Shown here piece after piece: positions 34,000 through 40,747 of a DNA stretch of 51,446 bases. The position numbers and the translations under genes are program-made. This DNA comes from a virus: positions 1 through 51,446 of the IMG/VR virus record IMGVR_UViG_3300022540_000325; one strand, 5' to 3'. The notes beneath the pieces were generated by a model that searched no databases, was not told the origin of the DNA, and was given only the letters and a program-made list of their open reading frames with translations. How positions within the stretch are numbered: position 1 is the stretch's first letter; the number at the start of each line of letters is the position of its first letter.

Positions 34000-34027
34000 T
34001 TGCATTTTTCAATTTATGTTGTATACT
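34000..34027 (+). promoter_or_regulatory. sigma70-like promoter P2
   Basis: TTGCAT (34000-34005), 16-bp spacer, TATACT (34022-34027), then TTATAT: the same architecture as P1. It is placed about 80 bp upstream of the zinc-ribbon gene at 34106. Confidence 0.65.
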
Positions 34028-34105
34028 TTATATAGTTAAGCAAAGCTATTTGACAAGTTAAAACAGAAACCAAAAACAATATTGTTTTATTTGAAAGGTT
34101 GAATT

Positions 34106-34462
34106 ATGGCAAAGCCAAAAAAGGAACGGGGTAAAGTAATTACTATTGATGCGGTCAAGAGCAAGTGCAAGGAATGTAAGGCAGAATACGAAGCCACAAA
34201 AACAACGTATGAGAACGGCGAAATTGTCATATCGCCCATGCGGTGTGTGCCTTGCCAGACAGCACACTTGACAAACCTGCGAGTCAACAAGACGATAAAG
34301 GATATATCATTGCTCGGCAACCTAAAAGCCCGTCTGAATAAACCTGGACAGAGGGACGCTGTAATCGGCGTAATTACAGCAGCAGTTGAAACCCTGATGG
34401 ACAGATTTGCAGGGAACGCCATACAGGCAAGTGCCTTTGACCTAAAGAAAGTCAAGGCGTAA
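34106..34462 (+). CDS. zinc-ribbon protein with helical C-terminus
   Basis: 118 residues. CKEC (21-24) and CVPC (47-50) make a zinc ribbon, with IVISPMR between. The C-terminal half is helical and basic (VNKTIKDISLLGNLKARL ... RDAVIGVITAAVETLMDRF). First sizeable gene under P2, thus probably early and made in quantity; DNA or RNA binding is likely. No family recognised. Confidence 0.6.
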   Translation: MAKPKKERGKVITIDAVKSKCKECKAEYEATKTTYENGEIVISPMRCVPCQTAHLTNLRVNKTIKDISLLGNLKARLNKPGQRDAVIGVITAAVETLMDRFAGNAIQASAFDLKKVKA

Positions 34463-34474
34463 TAGTGCTGGTTA

Positions 34475-34529
34475 ATGTGCTGTATAATAAGACTATCGAA
34501 CCGACTTGGGGTTAGCATATACAGCACAT
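34475..34529. repeat. 12-bp perfect inverted repeat between genes
   Basis: ATGTGCTGTATA (34475-34486) pairs perfectly with TATACAGCACAT (34518-34529) across a 31-nt loop. It lies just downstream of the 118-residue gene and upstream of the next. No T tract follows, so a standard terminator is unlikely; an operator, RNA processing site or small structured RNA are possible. Confidence 0.5.
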
Positions 34530-34560
34530 ATCCCGATACTATTAAACTACGAGGATTAAA

Positions 34561-34713
34561 ATGAGTTATGATAAAAACAGTATAGATTCACAAGCCGAAC
34601 GTGAGGGAGCAGCACTAAAACAACAGGGACGGTATACACAATCGAGATACCGATGGATAAGATTACAGGAAGGACATAAAGCGGCAATAGAAAAGAAAGC
34701 ATTTAGGGGGTAA
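34561..34713 (+). CDS. 50-residue polar helical protein
   Basis: ATG 34561 after GAGGATTAAA. Charged, Gln/Arg-rich (SQAEREGAALKQQGRYTQSR) with aromatic YRWIRL centre and basic end. No family recognised. Confidence 0.45.
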   Translation: MSYDKNSIDSQAEREGAALKQQGRYTQSRYRWIRLQEGHKAAIEKKAFRG

Positions 34714-34717
34714 AGTA

Positions 34718-34783
34718 ATGAACACGCTAATATATACTATTGCCATTGTATTCTGTCTGGTAATGGCAACAAAAGGAGAATAA
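34718..34783 (+). CDS. 21-residue hydrophobic peptide
   Basis: ATG 34718 to TAA 34783: residues 3-16 form a membrane helix. It ends two bases before the next ATG, and its AAAAGGAG codons provide that gene's ribosome site. It may exist mainly to couple translation. Confidence 0.3.
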   Translation: MNTLIYTIAIVFCLVMATKGE

Positions 34784-34784
34784 A

Positions 34785-34967
34785 ATGTATTCACTGACAA
34801 TAGGTAACACCATATTAAACCGATATAAACTACAATGGAAAAACTATAATGGCAAGCGATATTATGTATATAAAACCTATATATTGCATGGTGTATCCTT
34901 GCAGTATGTAAAGGCCAAAGCATTAAAGCTGTTTGGTTGTAAACCAGATAATATACAGAGAATATAA
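34785..34967 (+). CDS. small basic Tyr-rich protein
   Basis: 60 residues with nine tyrosines (e.g. YNGKRYYVYKTYIL) and a KAKALKLFGC helix. Good ribosome site (AAAAGGAG). No family recognised. Confidence 0.45.
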   Translation: MYSLTIGNTILNRYKLQWKNYNGKRYYVYKTYILHGVSLQYVKAKALKLFGCKPDNIQRI

Positions 34968-34979
34968 GGGGATTGTAAA

Positions 34980-35165
34980 ATGGATATAGAATATAATGTG
35001 GGCAGTGATAAAGGGTATTGTCCAAAGTGCAAAAAGGAAATAAGGGACTATAGGCCCATAAAATTAGATGGTGAATGTATTGGCTACCCTTTTGAGTGTG
35101 GGTGCGGTTACAGCGGTACAGAATGGTACAACTTAATATTCACTGAAATAACAGAGGATATATAA
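34980..35165 (+). CDS. zinc-ribbon small protein
   Basis: 61 residues. CPKC (14-17) and CGCGYSG (about 40-46) define a small zinc ribbon; C-terminus acidic. Part of the tandem series of tiny zinc proteins in this block. Confidence 0.5.
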   Translation: MDIEYNVGSDKGYCPKCKKEIRDYRPIKLDGECIGYPFECGCGYSGTEWYNLIFTEITEDI

Positions 35166-35166
35166 T

Positions 35167-35436
35167 ATGTTTAATCTACAATCCGAAGTACAAAGATTAC
35201 AACAGTTAAAGCACGATAGGGTGCACGGCTTGCCAAACAAGTCTAAACAGCATGATGCCAAAGTTAAACAAGTGGACGGTGTACCATTCGATACAAGAGC
35301 TGAACAGGAACATACATATATGCTACGGCGTTTTCGTAATTACTCCAAAGATTTTGGCAGGAGGTTATCTAAACGCAAAGGCCAATCACACCATCCTGGC
35401 GGTGGTTATGCTGGATGTACAATTAAAGGAGGGTAA
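35167..35436 (+). CDS. basic protein resembling a nuclease-associated N-terminal motif
   Basis: 89 residues. The middle reads DGVPFDTRAEQEHTYMLRRF, similar to the VxGxxFDSxxEAxRYxxL motif of phage DUF1064-type nucleases, but the catalytic remainder (YxADFxY ... EDVKG) is absent. The C-terminus is basic and Gly-rich. Possibly a fragment or relative of such a protein. Low certainty on function. Confidence 0.45.
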   Translation: MFNLQSEVQRLQQLKHDRVHGLPNKSKQHDAKVKQVDGVPFDTRAEQEHTYMLRRFRNYSKDFGRRLSKRKGQSHHPGGGYAGCTIKGG

Positions 35437-35437
35437 T

Positions 35438-35860
35438 ATGATAGACAGAGAGAAATTGTACGATTTAATCTACACCAAAGCAGACAAGCTGTTAAAAGAA
35501 TATAATCCCTGTAATATCCATAAAAACAATCAAGGGTTGTTAGTATGTAACAACAAACAAATGTGCAAAGATAATGAAAAACTATGTTGTTTCCAGTGTA
35601 AATATCAATCAATAAACGGATGTACCATAAAATGTTTGGGGTGTAAAGTAGCATTATGTAATATCCCATCAAGAACTTTTCATCAGAAGTTTCAGTTTGA
35701 CGGAGATTGTTCTCGTATAAATGCAGATAAAACTTTCAAAATAAAAATGTGGAAACTTGTTAGAATTACTATGAAGTATAAACTATTCTTTTTACATGCA
35801 ACTAAGGAAGAGTTATTTGAACATTATCCTATCATAGAGGTGTCTTATGCAACAATATGA
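35438..35860 (+). CDS. cysteine-rich protein, paralogue 1
   Basis: 140 residues from ATG 35438, which follows AAAGGAGGG; the longer frame from 35252 would overlap the previous gene. About eleven cysteines: YNPCNI, LVCNN, MCKDN, LCCFQCKYQ, GCTIKCLGCK, LCNIP. The layout is shared with the gene at 36175 (see there). Likely zinc- or iron-sulfur-binding; function unknown. Confidence 0.6.
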   Translation: MIDREKLYDLIYTKADKLLKEYNPCNIHKNNQGLLVCNNKQMCKDNEKLCCFQCKYQSINGCTIKCLGCKVALCNIPSRTFHQKFQFDGDCSRINADKTFKIKMWKLVRITMKYKLFFLHATKEELFEHYPIIEVSYATI

Positions 35861-35993
35861 ATATGAATGTATCTGTGGTTATATCTGGATAGACAGTGAG
35901 AATAATGGCTGTCCGATGTGTGGTGAACAAACGAATATTACTGCTGAACCATATACAAGTTTACCGCCAGATAAATTAAATAGAGGGAAGTAA
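35847..35993 (+). CDS. 48-residue rubredoxin-like zinc knuckle protein
   Basis: ATG 35847 overlaps the previous gene by 14 bp. YECICGYIW and CPMCGE form a rubredoxin-type CxC...CPxC site. Pro-rich polar tail. Binding partner unknown. Confidence 0.5.
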   Translation: MQQYEYECICGYIWIDSENNGCPMCGEQTNITAEPYTSLPPDKLNRGK

Positions 35994-35994
35994 A

Positions 35995-36171
35995 ATGGCA
36001 ATAAGAGAACATTATAGTCATACGATAGCAGACAAACACAGAGACAGAAAACGTAAAGATGCCATTGTTAGACAAAAAGCACGAAAACAACGCAGCAGCA
36101 AACAACAATTAGCTAAACTTGATGTTGGTGGTTATACAGCCAAAAAAGAACGAGCAAGGTTGGAGAAATAA
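35995..36171 (+). CDS. 58-residue very basic protein
   Basis: ATG 35995, two bases after the previous stop. Almost half the residues are Lys, Arg, His or Gln (e.g. DKHRDRKRKDAIVRQKARKQ). Helical; probably binds nucleic acid. No family recognised. Confidence 0.5.
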   Translation: MAIREHYSHTIADKHRDRKRKDAIVRQKARKQRSSKQQLAKLDVGGYTAKKERARLEK

Positions 36172-36174
36172 ACT

Positions 36175-36612
36175 ATGCCAGCAACACAAATAAAGGTAAA
36201 AAAATTATCTACTGAAGATTTATCTGCATTATATAACCGTATATACGATATTGCGGATAGGCTGTTTAAGAAATATAACCCTTGTAACATTCGCACTAAA
36301 AATGGAAAAGCAAGCTGCACTTGTTATTTACATTCAAAATATAAAGACTATTTGTGTTGTACTGACTGTAAGTACACTTCTCCAACAGGATGCACTACAA
36401 AGTGCTTGGCTTGTAAGTTATTTATGTGTCCTCCTGTGTCTCGTGTGAATAGAAGGCTCTATCACCAATTACAGAGACTGAGTAGATTTGCTTGCAAACA
36501 TGATTTGCCTGCCGGAAAATATTTTTATCCTAAAAGGAAATGGTTGAAGGAGATTAAAAATGGTAAACAAAGTATACATTGTTTGGTGCAAACTAAACAA
36601 AAGTACGGATAA
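36175..36612 (+). CDS. cysteine-rich protein, paralogue 2
   Basis: 145 residues. Aligns with the 35438 gene: LYNRIYDIADRLFKKYNPCNI against LYDLIYTKADKLLKEYNPCNI (partial quotation), then LCCTDCKY, GCTTKCLACK and MCPPVS against LCCFQCKY, GCTIKCLGCK and LCNIPS. So the two arose by duplication, with three small genes now between them. The C-terminal third differs. A cluster-binding role is likely from the conserved cysteines. Confidence 0.6.
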   Translation: MPATQIKVKKLSTEDLSALYNRIYDIADRLFKKYNPCNIRTKNGKASCTCYLHSKYKDYLCCTDCKYTSPTGCTTKCLACKLFMCPPVSRVNRRLYHQLQRLSRFACKHDLPAGKYFYPKRKWLKEIKNGKQSIHCLVQTKQKYG

Positions 36613-36733
36613 GTTTGATTTGGGTGTATTTACCGATAAATCAAAAGCTGATAAGGTTATGAAAGACCATTCCAGCGATATGGTGAAACCGAAAACAGGC
36701 AAAGTATGGATACAAGAGTATAGGTTGTCTTAG
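36560..36733 (+). CDS. 57-residue small protein
   Basis: ATG 36560 after GAAGGAG, overlapping the previous gene by 53 bp. VNKVYIVWCKLN ... VWIQEYRLS suggests a small alpha/beta domain of the type that pairs two strands (phage-specific, Lys-rich). Function unknown. Confidence 0.45.
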   Translation: MVNKVYIVWCKLNKSTDKFDLGVFTDKSKADKVMKDHSSDMVKPKTGKVWIQEYRLS

Positions 36734-36743
36734 GAGAAAACAA

Positions 36744-36995
36744 ATGAATAATAATAAAAAACAATCCGAGCATAGCTACAGGGATTCTGAAAAGAACCCC
36801 AACATACAATTCACTGAATTAACATCTGATGACATATCAACTCACGAAGATATTTATATTGACATGCTGGTAGGTTTAGCTCCTAAATGTTCTCTGCCGT
36901 CCGTCCCCTCTGGTACATACGAGGGTATGTACTACGGGTATGCAATAGCAGAAGCACTAAAATCCAAACAAATGTTTCATAAAACATTTAAGTAA
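36744..36995 (+). CDS. acidic small protein of unknown function
   Basis: 83 residues, polar N-terminus, Asp/Glu-rich centre (LTSDDISTHEDIYIDML), then GTYEGMYYGYAIAEALKSK. Ribosome site AGGAGAAA. No family recognised. Confidence 0.45.
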   Translation: MNNNKKQSEHSYRDSEKNPNIQFTELTSDDISTHEDIYIDMLVGLAPKCSLPSVPSGTYEGMYYGYAIAEALKSKQMFHKTFK

Positions 36996-37029
36996 ACAAA
37001 CTTTATTAACTTTATTTAGGAGAACAAAA

Positions 37030-37230
37030 ATGACTGCAAACAATGCAAGTTCAAGCGGCGGTATTGGTATTTGTGGAATGTTGTTTATCCTGTTCTTAGC
37101 ATTGAAGCTAACAGGGTATATCACGTGGTCATGGTGGTGGATAACTGCCCCGCTATGGATACCGGTTGCCGTTGTTGCTGCTATTCTTTTAACAGTATTG
37201 GTGGTAACAATACTCATGTATGTAAAGTAA
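37030..37230 (+). CDS. two-helix membrane protein
   Basis: 66 residues; hydrophobic helices at about 13-31 and 38-64, joined by a Trp-rich turn (WSWWWI). GGAGAACA ribosome site. Could be a holin-like or superinfection-type membrane protein; nothing decides this. Confidence 0.5.
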   Translation: MTANNASSSGGIGICGMLFILFLALKLTGYITWSWWWITAPLWIPVAVVAAILLTVLVVTILMYVK

Positions 37231-37240
37231 CAAACAATCA

Positions 37241-37323
37241 ATCGCAAAGCGATTAGTACACAGGGTGTCAATATAAATCTTTAATGTGAGCGATAAAATC
37301 GCCATGTAGCCGACAAAGTTGGC
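37241..37323. repeat. cluster of three AAA-loop mini-hairpins
   Basis: Three short perfect or near-perfect hairpins in one 107-bp spacer: ATCGC-AAA-GCGAT (37241-37253), GCGAT-AAA-ATCGC (37290-37302) and GCCGAC-AAA-GTTGGC (37309-37323). Stem sequences differ while pairing and the AAA loop are kept. The last ends 5 bp before the AGAAAGGAC ribosome site of the 37338 gene. Similar elements occur at 44108-44124 (GATTAGC-AAA-GCTAATC) and 43018-43028 (CTAC-TTC-GTAG). Confidence 0.5.
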
Positions 37324-37337
37324 AGAAAGGACAAGAA

Positions 37338-37580
37338 ATGGCAAAGAAAAAGAAAACAAGCAGAGTATCACCATCATTACCCTCAAAGAACCTCGACATT
37401 ACTACGTATGATGATTTAGTAAACGGGGATTGTTTTCTGTGGGAAGGATGCTTGATGATGAAGTGTGATGCAAGTAACCAAGAAGCGTTTGACCTCGATA
37501 GTGGTGATTATGGTGTTGATATGTGTGATAAGGGAGCAGTTATCCCTGTTGACATTGAAATCACCTGGAAAAAGAAGTAA
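37338..37580 (+). CDS. small acidic protein
   Basis: 80 residues: basic Ser-rich start (AKKKKTSRVSPSLPSK), then LDITTYDDLVNGDCFLWEG and an acidic middle, ending IPVDIEITWKKK. LVNGDCFLWEG...MKC resembles small phage proteins with an SH3-like barrel, but it lacks the QLLFxFM tail. Function unknown. Confidence 0.45.
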   Translation: MAKKKKTSRVSPSLPSKNLDITTYDDLVNGDCFLWEGCLMMKCDASNQEAFDLDSGDYGVDMCDKGAVIPVDIEITWKKK

Positions 37581-37652
37581 GCACACTATATATCTATTGG
37601 GATGTATAGTTTAACCAGTGATAAGGGCAGCAGTGTCCTATGATTGCTGGTC

Positions 37653-37722
37653 GGCGAGGTCGTCTAATGTAGGACACTCCCTCTCTGGGGGAGCAATGTA
37701 GGCTCAAACCCTACCCTCGCTA
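37653..37722 (+). tRNA. tRNA-Glu-like RNA with aberrant elbow and anticodon loop
   Basis: Cloverleaf folds as: acceptor GGCGAGG/CCTCGCT (first pair G-T), D stem GTCT/GGAC with loop AATGTA, anticodon stem CTCCC/GGGAG with loop TCTCTGG, 4-nt variable loop CAAT, T arm GTAGG-CTCAAAC-CCTAC, discriminator A, no encoded CCA. U11-A24, U13-G22, A46 and missing base 47 are the D-arm identity elements of bacterial tRNA-Glu. Oddities: only one G in the D loop (the G18-G19 pair is incomplete), C for T54, and C at position 33. Formal anticodon UCU (Arg); CUC (Glu) is present one base out of register. Confidence 0.6.
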
Positions 37723-37748
37723 TTGTATGTAAACTTAGGGGAAATAAT

Positions 37749-39320
37749 ATGGCATATAAAAAGTATGATTTCGCTGAAATACTAAAAGAATGTAACAAAA
37801 AGCACGGTACGCACCATAAACTTAATAAGCAAATAAGTAATGCTATGATAACATGTGATATCGGCAACAATTCTTTTATGGTTTCATATACATGTGATGA
37901 TGCCTCTCACAAAAGAGGTATATTAGATTTTGTATATTACAATGTATCCACGTCATCTCTTTTTCTTGAAGATATTATAGACATTATACAACACAAAGGG
38001 GAAGATTCTTTGAACCTAAGAATAGAAATATGGCCTTCAAGCAAGATAAGCTACGCTTATTTGCAAAGTAATTATCACGCTCCAAATGTAGGTAATTTAG
38101 GTAAGAGTTGCATGCGTCTCGAAGAAATGCAAAAAGCATTGAACTTTTATATTAAAAACAGAACAAAGATTGTTGTAGTTGTGGATAGTAATAACAAAAT
38201 TCATGCCCGTGCTTTGTTATGGGATAATGTTAGAAGTATAAAGCTCAAAACCCCATTTACTTACTTAGATAGAGTATATGCAAGGTCAGACACATTTTTA
38301 TGTTTGTTTTATGACTTAGCAAAAGAAAATAAATGGAAGTGGTATCCTACGGTTGCAGTTAACTGTATGGACAAAAATTATTATAAAGAAGATATATACG
38401 CAGCGGGTATGTGCCATTTACCTTTTATGGATACATTCAGATACCTATATCATAAAGATAATCTTCTTACTGCCAGCAGGGGCTTAGGTATAAGCAAAAA
38501 TTCTGACTCCTATACAGCTTTGAATGAATACACAAATCGTGGGTATTACCCAAGTCTTGACCCTGACAGGGTGCTGGAAGCAATTAGTAATAAATATATA
38601 TCCAAGAAGGATGCCATATTTGTAAAAAGGTATGATGCTTATGTATTGAAAAAGAATGTTGCAGATATAAATGGTACCTACTACAGTACCTTTGATAAAA
38701 AGGTAGTAAAAACAAAAATTGATGGGTATATACTTAAAGAAGATTCTGTAACAGAGGCGCTTACTGGTGAAACAATAGACAAAAATAATGCAATACAGTC
38801 TGCTAAATACGAGGGGTACATACATAAATCTAACATTATACACATCTGGGATGAAATATACCATAAATCTGACAACAACGTTATTCATTTTGATAATAAG
38901 TGGTATCACATATCACAGTGCTTTATAAATTATAATAGAGTCGGTGTGAATGACGACCTTGCAACACAAACAGGCTATACGCATTGTCCTCAAGACTATA
39001 CACCGTATTGGAGAAGGACAAGAGTGAATGATAAAAATAGCAAATATATAGGGCTTTCAAGAAAGGGTAATTTGATACCAAAAGAACACGCAATAATAGC
39101 GTATGACCTTGTTTACAATCCAATAGTAGACGATATTGAGTACCAAAAGGTATATTGCACAGACAGAAAAAACCTTATTCTACTTATTACTGGGGAGCTT
39201 ATAATAAACTCACCCGAAAACAAACAACACTTAAAAAAGTTTAGTAATAAATGGTACATAAAGCAAAACTTTAGGCTGCCAGATAAAAACCAGTTGCTAT
39301 TACTTGAAGATAAGAAATAA
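37749..39320 (+). CDS. 523-residue protein with tandem GYI-type repeats and a QLLLL tail
   Basis: Starts 27 bp after the tRNA-like RNA. Residues about 115-180 (NLGKSCMRLEEMQKALNF ... TKIVVVVDSNNKIHARALLWD ... YLDRVYARSD) match a domain I recall from other phage and giant-virus proteins; the VVVxDxxxKIxARALLW strand pair is faintly acetyltransferase-like. Residues about 280-400 repeat units such as YDAYVLKKNV, IDGYILKEDSV and YEGYIHKSNII. The C-terminus KNQLLLLEDKK resembles the tail of the small SH3-like family downstream. Function unknown; the neighbouring tRNA makes an aminoacyl-transfer role conceivable but unproven. Confidence 0.6.
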   Translation: MAYKKYDFAEILKECNKKHGTHHKLNKQISNAMITCDIGNNSFMVSYTCDDASHKRGILDFVYYNVSTSSLFLEDIIDIIQHKGEDSLNLRIEIWPSSKISYAYLQSNYHAPNVGNLGKSCMRLEEMQKALNFYIKNRTKIVVVVDSNNKIHARALLWDNVRSIKLKTPFTYLDRVYARSDTFLCLFYDLAKENKWKWYPTVAVNCMDKNYYKEDIYAAGMCHLPFMDTFRYLYHKDNLLTASRGLGISKNSDSYTALNEYTNRGYYPSLDPDRVLEAISNKYISKKDAIFVKRYDAYVLKKNVADINGTYYSTFDKKVVKTKIDGYILKEDSVTEALTGETIDKNNAIQSAKYEGYIHKSNIIHIWDEIYHKSDNNVIHFDNKWYHISQCFINYNRVGVNDDLATQTGYTHCPQDYTPYWRRTRVNDKNSKYIGLSRKGNLIPKEHAIIAYDLVYNPIVDDIEYQKVYCTDRKNLILLITGELIINSPENKQHLKKFSNKWYIKQNFRLPDKNQLLLLEDKK

Positions 39321-39338
39321 GGTCTACGGGGAGATTTT

Positions 39339-40700
39339 ATGGACACTTATTGGTTTAATAAATTGATTGAACTGCTCAAGGTTCAGACAAATAGCGAAAA
39401 TGAAAAGCTGATGGTGCTGTACCTTGACAAAGAGCTTAGGAAATTAAAATTACCTTACCAAATAGATGCTGCTGGTAATGTTATTGTTGTAAAAGGTAAG
39501 GCAAACACATATCCTTGTGTGGTATCACATATGGACACTGTGCACGACTTCACAGACAACTTTAACGTGTACCAAGATATAGACGACAAAGATATACTGT
39601 TTGCGATGGACGGTAAGACAAGAGTGGGTGTAGGTGGAGATGATAAATGTGGTGTGTTTGCGTGTTTATATTTATTAAAAATAATACCTCAAATAAAAAT
39701 TGTATTTTTCTCAAGAGAAGAAAATGGGTGTAAAGGCAGCACAGATATAGACAAAGGGTTTTTTGCTGATTGCCGATACTTAATCCAATTAGACAGGAGA
39801 GGAAGTAGGGACTTTATTCAAACCTATTGGGGCAATAAAACTATATCCCATGATTTCTCCTCTGAAATTGGGCTGATAAAAAGGAAATATAAATACAAAA
39901 ACTGTATCGGCACTGTTACTGATGTAATGAAATTATGGAATAACAAGGTTGGGGTTTCTTGCATCAATCTATCTTGTGGGTATTATAATCCCCACTCCAA
40001 CACTGAACACATATCTATCAAGACTCTATGGCATAGTATAGAATTTACAGAAGAAATAATAAATACCATGCAACCAAAGAGGTATACTTCTCTGCCTCCC
40101 AAACCAACTATAGTTAAAGTATCATATGCACCATTCTCATACAATTCAGGTTATAACCAATGTTGTAAGTGTAAAACATGGAAAAAAGAAGCTCTATTAT
40201 ACGAAGTCAAGGGCAACAAAACGGGTGAAATGATGTGTTGGTCTTGCAAAAGAGGCCCTGCCAAGAATAATCCAGTATCAAAGGAAAAAGAACAACAAAC
40301 TAAAGTATGGGATAAAAATACTGGTGGTAGTATAATCTTTGCTTGTCACGAATGTGGAATAACAACAGCTCAAATGGAAAAAGGTGATTCGCTTAAACAT
40401 ATGGGTACTGATAATCAGTTATACTGTAATAAATGTGCCTCAATATTCTTTGCACCTATTAAAAAACCTGTGAATTGTGAAATATGTGAGGATATAATTC
40501 CAGAAGGCCATTATCGTACGACAATACAAGGTATGTTAGTTTGTGGAGTGTGTGCTCACGAACTACACAAAGGGGATAACCTCCCCAAAGAGTGTTTTGT
40601 GTGTAATAAAGTAATACCGAAAGACCATAAGATAATAGAGAGATTCGGTGTACGTGTATGTGAAGATTGTGCTTGCCCAAGCGATATTATAGTTTGTTAA
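39339..40700 (+). CDS. M20-type zinc peptidase with C-terminal zinc ribbons
   Basis: 453 residues. Dinuclear zinc site motifs: SHMDT (His64, Asp66), GGDDKCG (bridging Asp near 101-102), SREENG (Glu127-128, catalytic base and ligand), QLDRRG (Asp152) and a late NPHSNTEH. This order is that of M20/M28 exopeptidases such as peptidase T. From about 275 on, several CxxC pairs (CCKCKTW, CWSC, CHEC, CNKC, CEIC, CGVC, CFVC, CEDC) form a string of zinc ribbons unusual for M20 enzymes. Substrate unknown; small peptides or amino-acid conjugates are usual. Confidence 0.8.
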   Translation: MDTYWFNKLIELLKVQTNSENEKLMVLYLDKELRKLKLPYQIDAAGNVIVVKGKANTYPCVVSHMDTVHDFTDNFNVYQDIDDKDILFAMDGKTRVGVGGDDKCGVFACLYLLKIIPQIKIVFFSREENGCKGSTDIDKGFFADCRYLIQLDRRGSRDFIQTYWGNKTISHDFSSEIGLIKRKYKYKNCIGTVTDVMKLWNNKVGVSCINLSCGYYNPHSNTEHISIKTLWHSIEFTEEIINTMQPKRYTSLPPKPTIVKVSYAPFSYNSGYNQCCKCKTWKKEALLYEVKGNKTGEMMCWSCKRGPAKNNPVSKEKEQQTKVWDKNTGGSIIFACHECGITTAQMEKGDSLKHMGTDNQLYCNKCASIFFAPIKKPVNCEICEDIIPEGHYRTTIQGMLVCGVCAHELHKGDNLPKECFVCNKVIPKDHKIIERFGVRVCEDCACPSDIIVC

Positions 40701-40707
40701 ATAGCTT

Positions 40708-40727
40708 TGTTAAGCGTTTATCTAACA
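40708..40727. promoter_or_regulatory. operator-like dyad TGTTA-N10-TAACA, site 4
   Basis: Exact match in the 101-bp spacer before the 40802 gene. A TATAAT (40738-40743) lies between this site and site 5. The upstream gene stop is at 40700. Confidence 0.5.
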
Positions 40728-40747
40728 AGGTATGTCCTATAATACAG

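Noticed and set aside
34087-35025. Minus-strand frames opposite the early small genes
   Set aside because: Mirror images of plus-strand genes with good ribosome sites; rich in Cys/Phe/Leu as expected of antisense readings.
24744-37600. CRISPR array
   Set aside because: No regularly spaced identical repeats of 20-40 bp anywhere; the repeats found are short dyads.
37599-37652. A second tRNA directly upstream (segment GGGATGTATAGTTTAACCAG...)
   Set aside because: It resembles a 5' tRNA half, but no T arm or matching 3' acceptor strand follows before the next RNA begins.
37653-37722. Calling the RNA a normal tRNA-Arg(UCU)
   Set aside because: The formal anticodon is TCT, but C33, the Glu-type D arm and the incomplete elbow make an ordinary Arg tRNA doubtful; reported as tRNA-Glu-like instead.
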